Counted from the first letter of the stretch, positions 12,501-23,679 are shown. The stretch: DNA of 64,000 bases from Acanthochromis polyacanthus (GCF_021347895.1 NC_067123.1:3054149-3118148), one strand, 5' to 3'. Numbers and translations: made by a program. Notes: generated from the letters alone by a model not told the origin.

Positions 12501-15478
12501 CTCTTTAGCTACTTTTAGGATTTTTTTGGAAGACATTTACTCATTTTTTGAAAATATTTACAAGAATTTTCTTGCCAAATCTGGGGGATTTAAAAAAAAA
12601 CAACTTTTAAGGAATTATTGGAGTTTTCTTCCTGAAGGTTTCACCAATTTTCAAAAATTTGGGGAATTTTTTCGCTGAATTTTTGGATTTTTTTCAGGCA
12701 AATAAACAATATGTTTTGGTGCCTGTAAATGAGGACAACAGGAGGGTTAAACAAGGCTCTAAAAAGGCTTTTTTACCGATGAACCTTTAATGTTTTCATG
12801 TTTGAGTCTGTATTTCTGCCTGTTTATATGTAGTATAGTATAAACAAAGTTCTATCAGAGTGTAATGCTGACTCCCACCACCAGGGGGAAGTGTATGAAC
12901 GTGTTGGTCACCACCACTCAGCTGGTTCCTGCTCTGGCCAAAGTTCTGCTGTACGGTCTGGGAGATGTCTTCCCCATCGAGAACATCTTCAGCGCCACAA
13001 AAATAGGTACACTGACAGCATTTAAATCTGTTCTTTATTGGTCTGTCTGTCTGTCTGTCTGTCTGTCAGCAACATCACTCAAAAACAGAATAACAGATTC
13101 AGATGAAATGTTCAGTGAAGCTCAGAAATGACTCAAGGACCAAGTGATCAGATTCTGGCAGTGATGCAGCTTATAGTCTGGATCCATGGATTAGTTAAAG
13201 ATTTCTGTATCATTACCAGATAGCAGCACGGCGTCACTGTAACCATGACAACCAGTGAACACTACATCAGCTGATTGTGATCCTACTACAAATCCACCTC
13301 TGAGGACTTATCAGGACTAATCCATCAGAAATGATCCAAGGAACAGCTGATTAAACTGTGGGGGTGTTTCTGAGTCCCATCAGTTCCTGCTACATATTTA
13401 GGTCACGTGATCCGGTATCCGTACATAACGTACACATGCAGAACACACGCCTGTACTCAGAGGAAGGTCATTTAGTTTGTGGGTTCATCTGTGTTAAAGG
13501 GACACATTCTATGTTGCTGTGATTTCTGATCATCAATAACTAATAAACTAAAGCTGCATTTCTGACATATGGGGGAATGAGCAGCCTTGGAGGAGGACTG
13601 ATCTCTCTGAGGGCTTTTCTAGTTGTTATGATTAATATTAATACTTCTTCTGATGGGTTCCTTTAATGCAGGGAAGGAGAGCTGCTTTGAGAGGATCGTC
13701 TCTCGCTTCGGTAAAAAAGTGACGTATGTGGTGATCGGTGACGGCAGAGACGAGGAGTTCGCAGCAAAACAGGTGAATGTTTGCTCGCTTCTGACGTCTT
13801 TGTGTGTTTTTCCAGCAAAGTCAAACAGAGTTTTAGGTCAGTTTCTGTCTGTCTGCACACAAACAGTGAAGCCAACTAAACATCAGCATAGTCACATTAA
13901 AAACAGCAGATATAATGAAAACTTGCTCACAGACCAGGTAGACTGTCAGGGTAGACACCAGAGCTTTCAACTCATTCAGTGGAACAAGGGCTTGACGTTT
14001 AGATAGAATTAATTCCAAGCATCAGGTGCAGAAAACCTTCTTGGCCAGTTCAGGTTTTACTTTAGGGACAAATTGCAGAGTATCCTTAGATGGGAGATTA
14101 TTACTTCCTTGTTTCCTTGTTAAAAGTCAAGACAAATAGGAAGGAACAAAACCCAGAATGGTTCTGTAAATGAACACCAATGACTGAGACGTTGACACTT
14201 AAAGATGTCCAGTTAACTTTAGAATAGAGCACATTAGATAATGAATCTGAGCTCCCCATGGTGAACACTGTCCAGCATAAGACAACGAGCAGAAGCCTTC
14301 AGAACAACTCCTCTCCATGGTCAGTAACAGGCACAAAGGTTGCTTCCACCGATTCCTGTTTCACACAAAAAAGAAAAGCAAGACTTGTTTCTGTAATCAA
14401 ATCCACCCCATGAAGCTCATCCAGAGTGTGAAAGCAGCAATCAAAGTGAGGAATCTAAAATATAAAGCATGTTTGGATTTATTTCACACTTTTTTTATTC
14501 CATAATTCCATCTGTGTTCATTCGTAGTTTTGATGCCTTCAGTGAGAATCTACAGTGGAAATAGTCATGAGACGAAGCAGAAACCGTTAAAAGAGAAGGT
14601 GTGTCCAGACTTTGGACCGGTAGTGTAGTTTGGTGGTTGAGTTGAGGTTTGGTTTTTCTAAACACTGCAGCATGTTTTCAACCCGTTTGTTCCAGAATCA
14701 CTCAGTACGTTTATATGCAGTCAAAACCCTTTCTTAACCGGAATATTAGCAATAACACGGTTGCGTACGGCCATGTAAACACCCGCAAAAACCCGAATAT
14801 GCTCATATTCGGGTTTTTAAAAACCCGAATAAGACCCCTGGGTTACTCCTTTTCTAACCCGAATATCTCATCATATAAACGCGCATCGGAATATCCCGAT
14901 AGAAAGGAAAAGTAATTTGCGTTCTGCGCATGTTTCATCCGAAAGGAATCTTGGTCTTTTGAGTACTGCAACTACTTGTATGCCGCCTCTGGTGCCCGAC
15001 CCACCGGAAATACACAAGGAGAGGTAAACAGACATGGTGAAACCCACACGCAGCAGCACAGCGCCACACTTTTGGAGCGAGGAGGAAACGGACTACTGTA
15101 TTAGCATTGTGAAAGACATGAATATAATGTCTTTCATTGACGGCAGAAAGTATTGAGATACCGACCGCAATTTGCGTCATGCCATTGTCAATATCCCAAT
15201 TGATTACGCTGACCATGTAAACAGGACTAACTCTGTCTGTTTATCCATGTAAACGGGTTATTCCAAATGTTTCAGAAACCGGAATATTGACCTTAACCCG
15301 AATATTGACTGCATATAAACGTACTGACTGCCTCCATCCTACATCCCTTCCTGACCTTCTCTCAGTCTGAATCGTCTGTCGTCTCGTCTTTGTGCAGCAC
15401 AACATGCCTTTCTGGAGGATCTCCACTCACGGCGACCTGGTGTCTCTTCACCAAGCGCTGGAACTGGACTTCTTGTAA
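549..15478 (+). CDS. eya3: Eyes absent homolog 3 (EYA3), protein tyrosine phosphatase and SIX co-activator
   Basis: Coding exons: 549-596, 2470-2519, 3217-3311, 3379-3459, 3538-3592, 4520-4629, 4815-4952, 5116-5201, 6333-6510, 7701-7870, 8034-8117, 10392-10481, 11611-11669, 11761-11921, 12044-12158, 12885-13006, 13672-13772, 15398-15478. They total 1824 nt, or 607 residues, and all phases agree. The N-terminal half is a Ser/Thr/Tyr/Gln-rich transactivation region. The C-terminal HAD-type EYA domain starts near residue 338, with the nucleophile motif WDLDET (D343, D345) and the acid motif GDGRDEE (570-576). The C-terminus [16 protein letters not shown] and [12 protein letters not shown] favour EYA3 over EYA1/2/4. 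EYA proteins dephosphorylate tyrosine, including H2AX Tyr142, and act with SIX factors in the nucleus. The second Met (573, MDDSQELP) aligns better with the human start and has G at -3 and +4, so it may be the real start. Human EYA3 is slightly shorter (about 573 residues, from memory). The gene looks intact. Confidence 0.95.
780..2040. repeat. Locally reiterated repeat in eya3 intron 1
   Basis: A block of about 60 bp containing ACTCCATAAAAAGCATCTTT and a TTGTGGCAAA...GCAAAATC segment recurs near 788, 1396, 1674 and 1968, with related flanking sequence. It is non-coding and looks like local duplication of an AT-rich intronic segment. No transposon ends were found. Confidence 0.6.
1015..1350. 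repeat. Degenerate GAGACACAAAACGACAAAAA repeat plus flank
   Basis: A GA/CA-rich degenerate tandem repeat is followed by a segment (GGCTCAGAAACAGTGAAC...GGTGAAACATCTTTCTAC) that recurs at 3790-3890 and 4170-4260. The same repeat, or its complement, appears at 10850-11200, 34430-34800, 46450-47280 and 49015-49150. This is a dispersed family, not coding sequence. Confidence 0.6.
2535..3075. mobile_element. piggyBac-like MITE (family 1) in eya3 intron 2
   Basis: The segment is bounded by TTAA at 2535-2538 and 3072-3075. The termini are inverted: TTAACCCTTTAAGCTTCAGT at the left and its complement at the right. The TTAA target duplication followed by CCC/GGG is typical of piggyBac-superfamily elements. 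At 541 bp with no transposase it is non-autonomous. The left end lies only 15 bp past the exon 2 donor (2520). The short open frames inside it are not considered genes. Confidence 0.75.
3780..4310. repeat. Dispersed repeat with GAGACACAAAACGACAA tract in eya3 intron 5
   Basis: Two copies of the GGCTCAGAAACAG...GGTGAAACATC segment (near 3797 and 4172) flank a degenerate GACACAAAACGACAA-type tandem tract (3920-4120). It belongs to the same family as 1015-1350. The open frames across it arise from the low-complexity repeat. Confidence 0.6.
4953..4954 (+). promoter_or_regulatory. eya3: Non-canonical GC splice donor of eya3 intron 7
   Basis: Exon 7 ends CAA-G at 4952 and the intron begins GCAAGC, a good GC-AG donor context (AAG|GCAAG). 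Joining it to the acceptor at 5115 gives the conserved reading [13 protein letters not shown] in frame. No GT nearby keeps both the frame and the conserved sequence. Confidence 0.85.
5202..6332 (+). other. eya3 intron 8, no recognised content
   Basis: AT-rich intron sequence of about 1.1 kb. No open frame, RNA gene or transposon end was recognised. The AG acceptor at 6331-6332 is preceded by a pyrimidine-rich stretch. Confidence 0.6.
6597..7445 (-). mobile_element. LINE 3' fragment (reverse-transcriptase C-terminus) with TTTC microsatellite
   Basis: On the minus strand, 7429-7154 encodes a LINE-type C-terminal signature with [16 protein letters not shown] followed by an F-x-x-A-V-K-N-W-L stretch. 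This is the usual end of CR1/L2-like ORF2 proteins. The fragment continues as untranslated 3' sequence to about 6622 and meets a (TTTC)n tract at 6597-6621. It is 5'-truncated and sits antisense in eya3 intron 9. The exact clade is not certain. Confidence 0.65.
8157..10381 (+). repeat. 26-bp minisatellite, about 85 copies, in eya3 intron 11
   Basis: The tandem unit is about 26 bp, with core TTAAACTGACTCTGGGTCTG then TTGGTC or TTGGGT. The array fills the intron between the DLDET exon (ends 8117) and the next exon (starts 10392). Two main unit types alternate (GGTCTTAAACTG and GGGTTTAAGCTG). A shortened variant lacking CTCT recurs near 8994, 10032 and 10189, which suggests block duplication. 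The array runs up to the splice acceptor, so the last unit supplies a CTGAC branch-point-like motif about 21 nt before the AG. Confidence 0.95.
10660..11215. repeat. Composite repeat: two 42-bp units plus T-rich TTTTGTC tail
   Basis: It contains two copies of the 42-bp unit (GAGGGTCCAACATGAGGCCC...) that is hugely expanded at 45063-46340. A shared segment follows (GACATTAACTGCAGATTG, TAAATTAGTAAAA), then degenerate TTTTGTCGTTTTGTGTCTC sequence. The order matches 46290-47280, so both are copies of one interspersed element. It lies in eya3 intron 12. Confidence 0.75.
12270..12750. mobile_element. piggyBac-like MITE (family 2) in eya3 intron 15
   Basis: Bounded by TTAA at 12270-12273 and 12747-12750, with termini TTAACCCTCCTGTC and GACAACAGGAGGGTTAA. 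The 481 bp lack any transposase. Related copies or fragments occur at 21292-22088, 37672-37801 and 41384-42392. The TTAA duplication and CCC/GGG ends point to the piggyBac superfamily, but no transposase confirms it. Confidence 0.75.
13041..13068 (+). repeat. (GTCT)n microsatellite
   Basis: Seven tandem GTCT units in eya3 intron 16, shortly after the donor at 13007. The rest of this intron (to 13671) has no recognised feature. Confidence 0.9.
14703..15326. mobile_element. Harbinger-like MITE in eya3 intron 17
   Basis: The terminal inverted repeats are about 22 bp: CAGTACGTTTATATGCAGTC at the left, complement at the right. They are flanked on both sides by ACT (14700-14702 and 15327-15329), a 3-bp duplication as in PIF/Harbinger elements. 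The interior carries an internal palindrome of AAAACCCGAATA and a remnant of a Myb/SANT-like reading frame. At 624 bp it is a deletion derivative. Confidence 0.7.
15034..15156 (+). pseudogene. Truncated Myb/SANT-like (Harbinger accessory protein) fragment
   Basis: A 40-codon frame starting at an ATG includes [16 protein letters not shown] and SFIDGRKY before a stop. This resembles the first part of the Myb/SANT-like DNA-binding domain of PIF/Harbinger accessory proteins (W-x-x-E-E-T, then a hydrophobic helix). It lies inside the MITE at 14703-15326 and is clearly truncated. The assignment is from pattern memory only. Confidence 0.5.
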
Positions 15479-16850
15479 AGGAGCTGAATGTGGCTAAAAG
15501 GGAAGAACGTGGGAGACTTTTAGAGAAACGAATCCTCCACAGCTGATAGAAAGCCGCTCTCTCTGAGGGACGGCCTGGATTTAGGTTCTGTCCTGCTCCT
15601 CCTTTACGGCAGCTAACCTCTCCACCTGACTGGCACTGATCTGGACACAGAAGGGATGACTTTATTTTTTATTTTTCCTTCTCCACGGCCTTTATTTTTA
15701 TTTCCTCTTCAGAAAACGTCCTGCAGCCGACTTCATCCCTGTCTTTCTGTTCTCTGTAGAAGCTTTTCAGAAGACTTGTCGTTTTTTTAGTCATCAAACC
15801 TCCATTGATCTCTGCTTCATCTGATGTTCTTTGTGTCGCCGTTAAGCTGAAGCCGGTTCTCAATGGCGTGACTTCATCCTGAGCAGACCACAGCCTCCGT
15901 CAGCCGATCAGCAGACATGTGGGTGGAGTGATCCGTGGTCGCTGAGCGTGTGCAGAACATCAGACGTGTCATGAAACATCCACCATGCTGTGCTGTGACC
16001 ACAGACCTGTGGAAGAAGCTGCTCTGTGGTTTGGAGTTTCTGCCCCAGTAGTTTAAGTATTATTATCAGTGAACAGGGTTTTAGAACAGCGTCGCAGTCC
16101 AGTGAAAATCATTCCTCTCCACGTTTGTCCTTCTTTCTCGTCAAAACCTGATCCTTAAATCAGCTGCATTTTAACTGAAGTGAATCTTGTTTCTGTTTAG
16201 CTCCAAACAAAGAAAGTGCTTTAAACAGTATCCACTGAAAACAGCTGACTGGATCTGGATCTGCTGCTTCTGAGCTTGATGACCTGAAATGTCCAGACTG
16301 AAGCTCACAGATTAATTTAAAGCCTTTACTTGAGCAAACAGAGGAACGTTTCAACACCACCGTCTCCCCATCAGAGACTTGAAACAGCTAAAGGTTGTGA
16401 ATTAGTTTCTTAAACTCTGAGTAGTTTCTGGGCGTTTTTTTTCCCACGGTAATATAAAGTCCTGCAGCTCTATGGAAACAGAAAGTTACAACATTTTTTC
16501 ACGGGTTCTGTCAACACTTGGATATAAATGTTGGCTCCACATATGATAGATATTTTACTACTTCAGATCTTTAGTTTGTTCCCAGGCTTTTACACGGCCT
16601 GCAGTTCAACCAGAAAGTTCCTCATTTTATCTCATGACTGTTGGCAGCAGCTGAGTCGATAAAAGCTCCATAGTAGAGCAGAACAGAGCAGAATTTTTGC
16701 TTTTTTGCAGAATCTTTTCAATGCAAACGGTTTATTTTTTGTTGAATTTTTAAACAAGACATTCGATTTGGTTAAACTTCTCAAAGAACCGTAGGTTAGA
16801 CCTGATTAGGATCCGTCAGAAAGATGAAAACCAAACGATGATTTATGTTT
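15479..16850 (+). other. Probable eya3 3' UTR
   Basis: Unique-looking sequence directly after the eya3 stop codon with no coding signal. It likely forms the proximal 3' UTR. The polyadenylation site could not be fixed. The part from about 16390 on resembles the repeats at 22840-23260 and 23330-23610. Confidence 0.5.
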
Positions 16851-16853
16851 GTA

Positions 16854-17222
16854 CACCGCCATTCAAAACTTTGGGGTCACTTAGAAACATCTTTTTTATT
16901 TTTTTTGAAAGAAAATCTTTTTTTTTTCAATGAAGACATTAAATAAATGATAAATCCAGTGTAGACATAGTTAATGTGCTAAATGACTATTCTAGCTGTA
17001 AACAGCTGATTTTTAATGGAATATCTCCATAGGGGTACAGAGGAACATTTCCAGCAACCATCACTCCTGTGTTCTAATGCTACATTGTGTTAGCTAATGG
17101 TGCTGAAAGGCTCATTGATGATTAGAAAACCCTTGTAGTTCTGTTAGCACATGGATAAAAGTGGGAGTTTTCATGGAAAACATGGAATTGTCTGAATGAC
17201 CCCAAACTGTTGAACAGTGGTG
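16854..17222. mobile_element. Tc1/mariner-type MITE (CATTCAAAACTTTGGGGTCA family)
   Basis: Inverted ends CACCGCCATTCAAAACTTTGG and CCAAACTGTTGAACAGTGGTG are flanked by TA on both sides. This is the common fish repeat whose ends read like GACCCCAAACTTTTGAACGG. It is non-coding. Partial relatives occur at about 19220-19385, 19865-19905 and 43780-43812. Confidence 0.7.
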
Positions 17223-17509
17223 TATGTTTGTACATTTTCTGGTTCTGATAAATGATGAAGTTTTGGCAGTATTTCAAAGAAAAACACTTTTGGTTCAATT
17301 TTCTTCAGTCCTCTTGTTGTCTGGAGGTTATTTCTCAGTAAATCTTCCCAACAGATGTTGAGGTTTTATTTTATAGTTGAGAAGAATCACTCCACAGAAG
17401 CACGATCACAAATCAGCTTTTTGCAGCTTGACATGTTGGAGATTCTTGGTTTTCACCGTAGTGCGACGCTGATCTTTGTATTTTCCTGCAGCCTGACCTT
17501 CAGGCTCCT

Positions 17510-18383
17510 CAGAGCACAGTCCTAAGTGTCCTTGAAACCCCATAAAACGTCCGTCAAAAACCTCTCGGAAAGAGTTGACTGGTTTGTCTTTGAAACAGTG
17601 GAGTTTTCACGTTTAGATGGTTCCTGTTGTTTAATGGCGTGAAAAAGGACAAAGCGAACTGATCCATGTTTTCTGAATGTTCAGTGTTTTCTGGTCCAAC
17701 GCCCTCGGCTGGATTTCTGTTTGACGTCAGTGTTTATGGTTGGAAAGTCACAGAATTCAGTAGAAAGCCTGGATGCTAAAATGGTGTTTATTTTGACCCA
17801 ATTGTTTTATTTCCTCAAGGTAGAACTAAAACTATTTCATAATTTTTCAAGCAAAAATACCAAAAGCGGACGATCTTTAGGTTTTTGAAAACAAACATGT
17901 TGAAGACGTCACTTTGGCTGAAGGACATTAGAGCTGCAACGATCCGTCCTTTAGTTGACATGAGGGCTGTACGTTTAGAATAATTTAATCAACCGATAAC
18001 CGTCAGCGTTATCAATCAGTAATCAATACTGAGTGCAGTAGACGTTGTAGTAACTGTAGTTATATTACCCTTAGATACCACAAGGTTGTAGTTGATCCAG
18101 GCATACGATCACTTTATTAGCTCAAGTCGGAGGTCATTAACCTCCACAGACGTCCTTGTCATGGTGCCCGTGGCTAACTAAGCTCCCACAATGCTCTCTG
18201 CTTGTCAACATGAACTTCCGCTAAACGGGAAGAAGTTCCACCTGGTGGAACAACCAGGTACTGCAGCTGACCTACATGTGATCAATACTTTTTCAGAGCA
18301 CAGTCCTAAGTGTCCTTGAAACCAAATAAAATGTCCGTCAGAAACATCTCAGAAAGAGCTGACCAGTGGCACGGTTTGTCTAT
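17510..18383 (+). repeat. 85-bp direct repeat pair, about 780 bp apart
   Basis: The segment beginning TCAGAGCACAGTCCTAAGTG at about 17510 recurs at about 18295 with few differences. It extends through GTCCGTCA...AAAGAG and ends near GGTTTGTCT. It suggests an old local duplication in the eya3 3' flank. No gene is recognised between the copies. Confidence 0.7.
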
Positions 18384-19199
18384 TGCTAGTGTACGTTCAA
18401 CCAGGATCTATATAACGACATCCTACAACCCAATTTCTTTCAAAGTTTTTAAATTTTTATTATGACCTGCCATACATGCACATATGGACTTTTTTCCCTG
18501 TACGATGAAGCAGTTAAAAGTTGCTTTTTGCAAACTTTCTACATCCTTTTTAAAGGATATTTCCATTGCACGGTAAAGGCTCTGAATGACCTGACATGTA
18601 TGTCGACCAGTCTAAAGTTTGTTTTGATTGAAGCAGAACGGTTTCCCAGCCATATATATCTGCTCATTTTAAGGTCAGAAGTTAACCGTCTGACCGTCAG
18701 GCTGATTTTGAGCGAAGATCTTTGCTTCAGTGGTGAGTGATTTGTAATTTGCAGAACAATGTTGCTCAAGCAAAGAGAAATCTGCTGGAGAACTTTTTTT
18801 TTCTTGTCATCGGACATTCTTCACTAAATTTTTCTGCTGGAGCGAATAGAAGTTAGTAGTTTGATGCAGTTGTTTGGACTGCCATGTTTTTCAGTTTGAA
18901 GAAAATGTCTTAAATTACCCAGAATTCATGTCCAATTATTCCAGTTTTAATTTCTTAGCCCAATAAATGTGTCATACAGGCCCAGTGAAAAGTATCTCCT
19001 TAAGTTGAGGCCCAGCGATCCAACGGATGGATCCTTTGTGGTCCAGACTATCCCAAGATTCCTTGCACATTGGTGACGCTTAAGTTTTCAAAAATATGTT
19101 GAATTCTGAAAGTGAAACTTTGGCGGCAGAAGGTTAAGCTTTTAAATATGGATGTCCAGATCAAGTTTTATTTGCACCCAATCCGATCCAAGTCATTTA

Positions 19200-19910
19200 G
19201 TGTCTGTTGATGCTTGATCGACACGACCGGTCAAAGGTTTGGGGTCATTCAGAAATGCCCTTATGGACATCAAAGCCCAAACGTTTGAACGGTAGTGTAC
19301 ATCAAGTATCGACACTTTTGAAAGAAAAACATTTTGAAAACATGAAAGTACCTGGACAACCCCAAACTTTTGAACGGTACCGTAGATATCGTTGGTTTCC
19401 TCATTGCTGGACTTCACAAATATTCATTTTTTCATTTTAGAAGTTGATTGTCTTCTCAATCATACGTACAATCAGGGAAGCATCTCATCATTTGATCTGA
19501 TAATTCTACATAAATAGCAAAAAGATTATCTTCAGCAACAACAGGAAACCATGCAAAAGATGGTGTAAACAGTCGAAAATGTCTTAGTTGTATATAAAAT
19601 ATAATATATAGGTAAGATATATCTGACTGTTTATACCGTCTTTGGCATGACCTCATGTCCAGGAAGTCATGCCAAAGACGGTGCAAACAGTCAAAAATAT
19701 CTTGGTTACATGTAAGATACAAAATAAACAGTCAAAAATATAGTTGTATGTAAGATATAATATAAAACTAAGAGATTTTTGACTGTTTATACCTTCCTGG
19801 ACAGAAAGTCATGCAAAAGATGGTAAAAACAGTCAAAGCTATCTTAGTTGTATATTGTCTTAGTTTTCATGGAAAACATGAAATTGCCTGGGTGATCCCA
19901 AACTTTTCAT
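19200..19910. repeat. Cluster of inverted and direct repeats related to the Tc1-type MITE
   Basis: 19220-19385 holds two fragments ending CCCAAACTTTTGAACGGTA. From about 19550 a segment with ATGCAAAAGATGGTGTAAAC and AGTCAAAAATATCTTAGTTG is repeated three times, partly inverted (CTGTTTATACCGTCTTTGGC pairs with GCCAAAGACGGTGCAAACAG). The transcript could fold into long hairpins. No coding content. Confidence 0.6.
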
Positions 19911-21170
19911 TTAATCTTGATAGTTTCTGATTCTATCATCAGTTAAGATTGTTTATAACATGGTAGAAAAGAGTGAAAGTGTGACGCCTTTATATCGACC
20001 AGAACTCCATAAAGAACTAAGACGGCAAAACAAAGAGTCAAACTAAATAAAATCCTGGTGTTTTTGCTTGAAAAATGGCTGATTATTATTAAATGGTTCC
20101 AGATGAATGGTTGAATCTTCATCCACACCTTTCTGAGTCGTATCTGAGGAGGAAAAACCAAAAGCAAGGACTGTGCAATAGATTCCTACTCTCTACTTTG
20201 ACTCTATCTGGAGGCTTTTCTGGGCGGTGGAAGCAGCAGGAAGAGATTTACGACTGAACAATACTGAGCCTGAAGAAGATATTTCCACACATGCAGCTTG
20301 ACCGTTACGAATGTGTTCTTCTGTGTAATTACTTTGTGTGACTGTGCATATTTATATTGTGCCTTTAACCATCATCATCATAATCTCAAAGGGAAATATG
20401 TACGTTTGTGTTTTGTTTGATCCGTATATCGCTGCATCCTTCTATTATCCAAAGTGTTATTTTACCTTTTTAGCGCTTGTTTTATTTTTTTTAAAAGATT
20501 TTCTTTTGTTACTCAGTTTTCTTGATTTGTTCTGTCTGCACTGTAAAGGTCTCCTCCAGAACTCCACTTTTCATTCTCGTTTCTCGTCCGTTTTGCTCCT
20601 TTTGAATGGAGATCTGGTTTATTGAGCGGCTGTGAAACGCTCAGAGACAATCATGACCCGGTGTTTTTAAGGCGGAAGTGAGAAGCGGCTTTACACGAAG
20701 CTGCTTCTGATCGCTCAGTGTTGTACTACCTAAAGAAACCCAAGAAAAGTTAAGACCTTTTGAATCTTTTCATCTTATTGAATGTTTATTTCTTTACCTG
20801 CATGTTTTGTCTGTTTTGAAGTAAATCTCATGGAAAGTGTCCGTGAAACGTTAAAGGGCCTTCAGTAGATGAGTCCTCTTTCGGTTTTTATTCTTTCCGA
20901 TGCCAAATACTGTTGTTGTTGTTCAAATTCTGTCTGTTTTCTTTTTTTTTTTTTTACGCGTTTCATCTCATTTTCGAAGCGATCTAGGGTCGCGTAGACG
21001 CCTGTAAACTGAACACTTACTCTAATAATCACAGCTAATTTAATTCCAGTAATCACTACGTTCCCTCCACAGTCCTGTAAGGTTCTCCTGTGTACGCCCA
21101 AGAACATGTAAATACATTTTAAAAACTTTCAGACTCCACTTTGTGTTTATTTGCTTGTCGAACTCACATC
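19911..21170. other. Intergenic or distal eya3 3' UTR, no recognised features
   Basis: AT-rich and T-rich sequence. No convincing reading frame, RNA gene or transposon end was recognised. It could still belong to a long eya3 3' UTR, which the sequence alone cannot settle. Confidence 0.4.
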
Positions 21171-22174
21171 TGCAGTCGTGTGAAAAAGTTGGGACACCTC
21201 CTTAAATGTCCAGGTCTTTATTAAAAATGTTCACATGTCGATGTCTAATCTTGTGATTTAATTGTAGGTAAACGACAAATATTTGCCTTGTTTTACTCCC
21301 TCGTGTTGTCCTGGGGGTCAAAATTGACCGGCTTTAAAGTTTGAAAATGTGGAGATAAAAAAAATATTCTCACAGTGAAACTTCTGATGTCCACATTTTC
21401 AGGAAATCTTTGAACATTTTCTGGTGGAAAAAAGAAATGTTAAAAATGTTTCTCAAGAACATTCACATAAAAATCAACCAAAATCCAGCGAAATTCGCTG
21501 GATTTTGGTTGATTTTTATGTGAATGTTCTTTAAAAAAATTAGAAATTTTGCTGATATACATGTGGAATCCCTTTAGATATTTTTAAGTTTTGTTGTTTT
21601 TTCTTTGGAAGATTTTTACTCATTTTTTGAAAATATTTACAAGAATTTTATTGCCAAATTTGGGGGATTTTTCTAAAATAAAACTTTATAGGGAGAATTT
21701 TAAGGAATTACTGGAATTTTCTTCCTAAAAGTGTTGCAAATTTTCAGAAGTTTGAAGAATGTTTTTACTGAAGTTTTGGAATTTGTTTTCAGACAAGGAA
21801 ACAATATATTTTGGTGCCTGTAAATGAAGACAGCAGGAGGGTTAAGAACATTCACATAAAAATCAACCAAAATCCAGCAAAGTTCGCTCGATGTTGGTTG
21901 ATTTTTATGTGAATGTTCTGAAGAAACATTTTTAACATTTCTTTTTTTTTCACCAAAAAATGTTCAAAAATTTCCCAAAAATTTTGAAAATGTGGACATC
22001 AGAAGTTTCACTGTGAACATTTTTTTTTTCCACATTTTCGAACTTTAAAATGTGTAAATTTGACCCGCAGGACGACACGAAGTTTAACTATCCATATGGT
22101 CAAATGTATTTTAAAAAAACAAACAAAAACACGCAGCCTTTTACAGGGTGTCCTATTTTTTTCACATGACTGCA
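21171..22174. mobile_element. MITE with GTGAAAAAGTTGGGACACC ends, carrying piggyBac-like family 2 sequence
   Basis: Outer inverted ends: TGCAGTCGTGTGAAAAAG at the left and TTTTTTTCACATGACTGCA at the right, with GGACACC internally on both sides. Between about 21292 and 22088 lies piggyBac-like family 2 sequence, present once forward (to about 21845) and once inverted. Two large inverted segments share TTCACATAAAAATCAACCAA. This looks like one MITE inserted into another and then partly duplicated. Confidence 0.6.
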
Positions 22175-22839
22175 TGTTTCAGTTCCAGAGAAGTCAAGTT
22201 CTGGATGAGGAATGTTGAAATACTGGTGAGCTGCTGGTTTCTCTCCTTAGTAAAGCAGCCAGAAGGTCATAAATCCAAATAGTATTAGTCTGACAAACTG
22301 AAACCAACTCTTAATCTTCTACTGCTGCAGGATTTCAGTGCAGAATTCTCTTTAAGCAGCACAAACCTGCTTCAACTGAATAAAACTGACTGCTGAAGCC
22401 TCTTCTGTAGCTTTGGAGACTGAAAAGAGACAAAAAGGATCATTTAGAGTTCTATTATTTCTGTAATTTTCTTTCTTTCGTCTCCTGCAGCCGTCAGTGA
22501 ATCGCCCGGTGAACGTTTAACCGGCTCTTTGATTCTTTCATTCTGTGTTCTGGTGGACTTTTATGCACCAGTTTATGGTAAAAATGTCTCTTTATGTGAA
22601 GTAAAACACAGAATTCAGGCCCCAGGTGAAACTATAAAACAAAGTGGAATAAAATCTGTTATTTTATTAAATATTAAACTTCTGTAGAACTTTGAACAGA
22701 AGACCTGCTTGGTGAGCACGTCCAGTAGCTGAAGTCAATCATCTCTGGTGTGTTTTATTTGGACGGCAGCAGCTTAACGAATTTATTTTAATGAATCCTC
22801 TGACCCTCAAATGGGTTTTTTGCTCCTTTTTTCAGTCTA

Positions 22840-23610
22840 AAGTCCTGCAGCTCTGTGGAACCAGAAGAACATGAAGAGAGAACTCAGTCAGTATAAAACA
22901 GTTCTAAAGACAGAAGACGTAAAAAATACATTTTTATTTTACAGAAATTAAATAAGTCTGGAATCAACATGTACACAATTTTACAGGTGTGACTCTACAA
23001 GCTCTAAAATATTTACCATTTACATTTTTAATTTATCTGTTTCCTCTGTGGAAACACAACCTGCAGTTCAGTCGAAAAATCTCATAATTTTTGTCATGTG
23101 ACTGCTGGCTCCAGCTGAGTCGTGAATAGTTTTATGGTTGCGTTGAGGATTGCAGAATTTTTAGCTTTTTACAGAATCTGTTTAGTGTAAACAGTTAACT
23201 TTTGGCCAATTTTTCAACGAAACATGTTGAAAAAATGACTAATCGCCTACAAAACAAAAATGGAAAAAAACAACTGGAATCAGCATGTACAAGATATTTT
23301 CAAGTGCCCACATGTCTGACAAACACTGGAAATACAAACTAACTGTACATACTGTAGATATTTTACTATAAATATTTACTATTTACATTTTTAATTAGTT
23401 TATTATCTGTCTCTCTGCTCTGTGGAAACATCCTGCAGTTCAGCTGAAAATCCCCGAATTTTTGTCATGTGACTGTTGGTTCCAACTGAGTCATGAATAG
23501 TTTTATGGTTGCATTCCAAAATGCAGAATTTTTAGTTTTTGACAGAATCTGTTCAGTGTAAACAGTTGATTTTTGACTTTTTTTAAACGAAACTCATAGA
23601 AAAAGGTGAC
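22840..23610 (+). repeat. Tandem pair of a ~300-bp repeat (third copy near 16440)
   Basis: The segments at about 22990-23250 and 23370-23605 share CCTGCAGTTCAG, TTTTTGTCATGTGACTG, TGAATAGTTTTATGGTTGC and AGAATCTGTT(T/C)AGTGTAAACAGTT in the same order. A more diverged copy lies at 16440-16770. No transposon ends or coding frames were found. Confidence 0.6.
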
Positions 23611-23679
23611 TTAAATATCACGGTAATTAGCTTACATTTGGTTGTTTCTCCCAGTAGAATTGCACGAGTACAATCTGCA

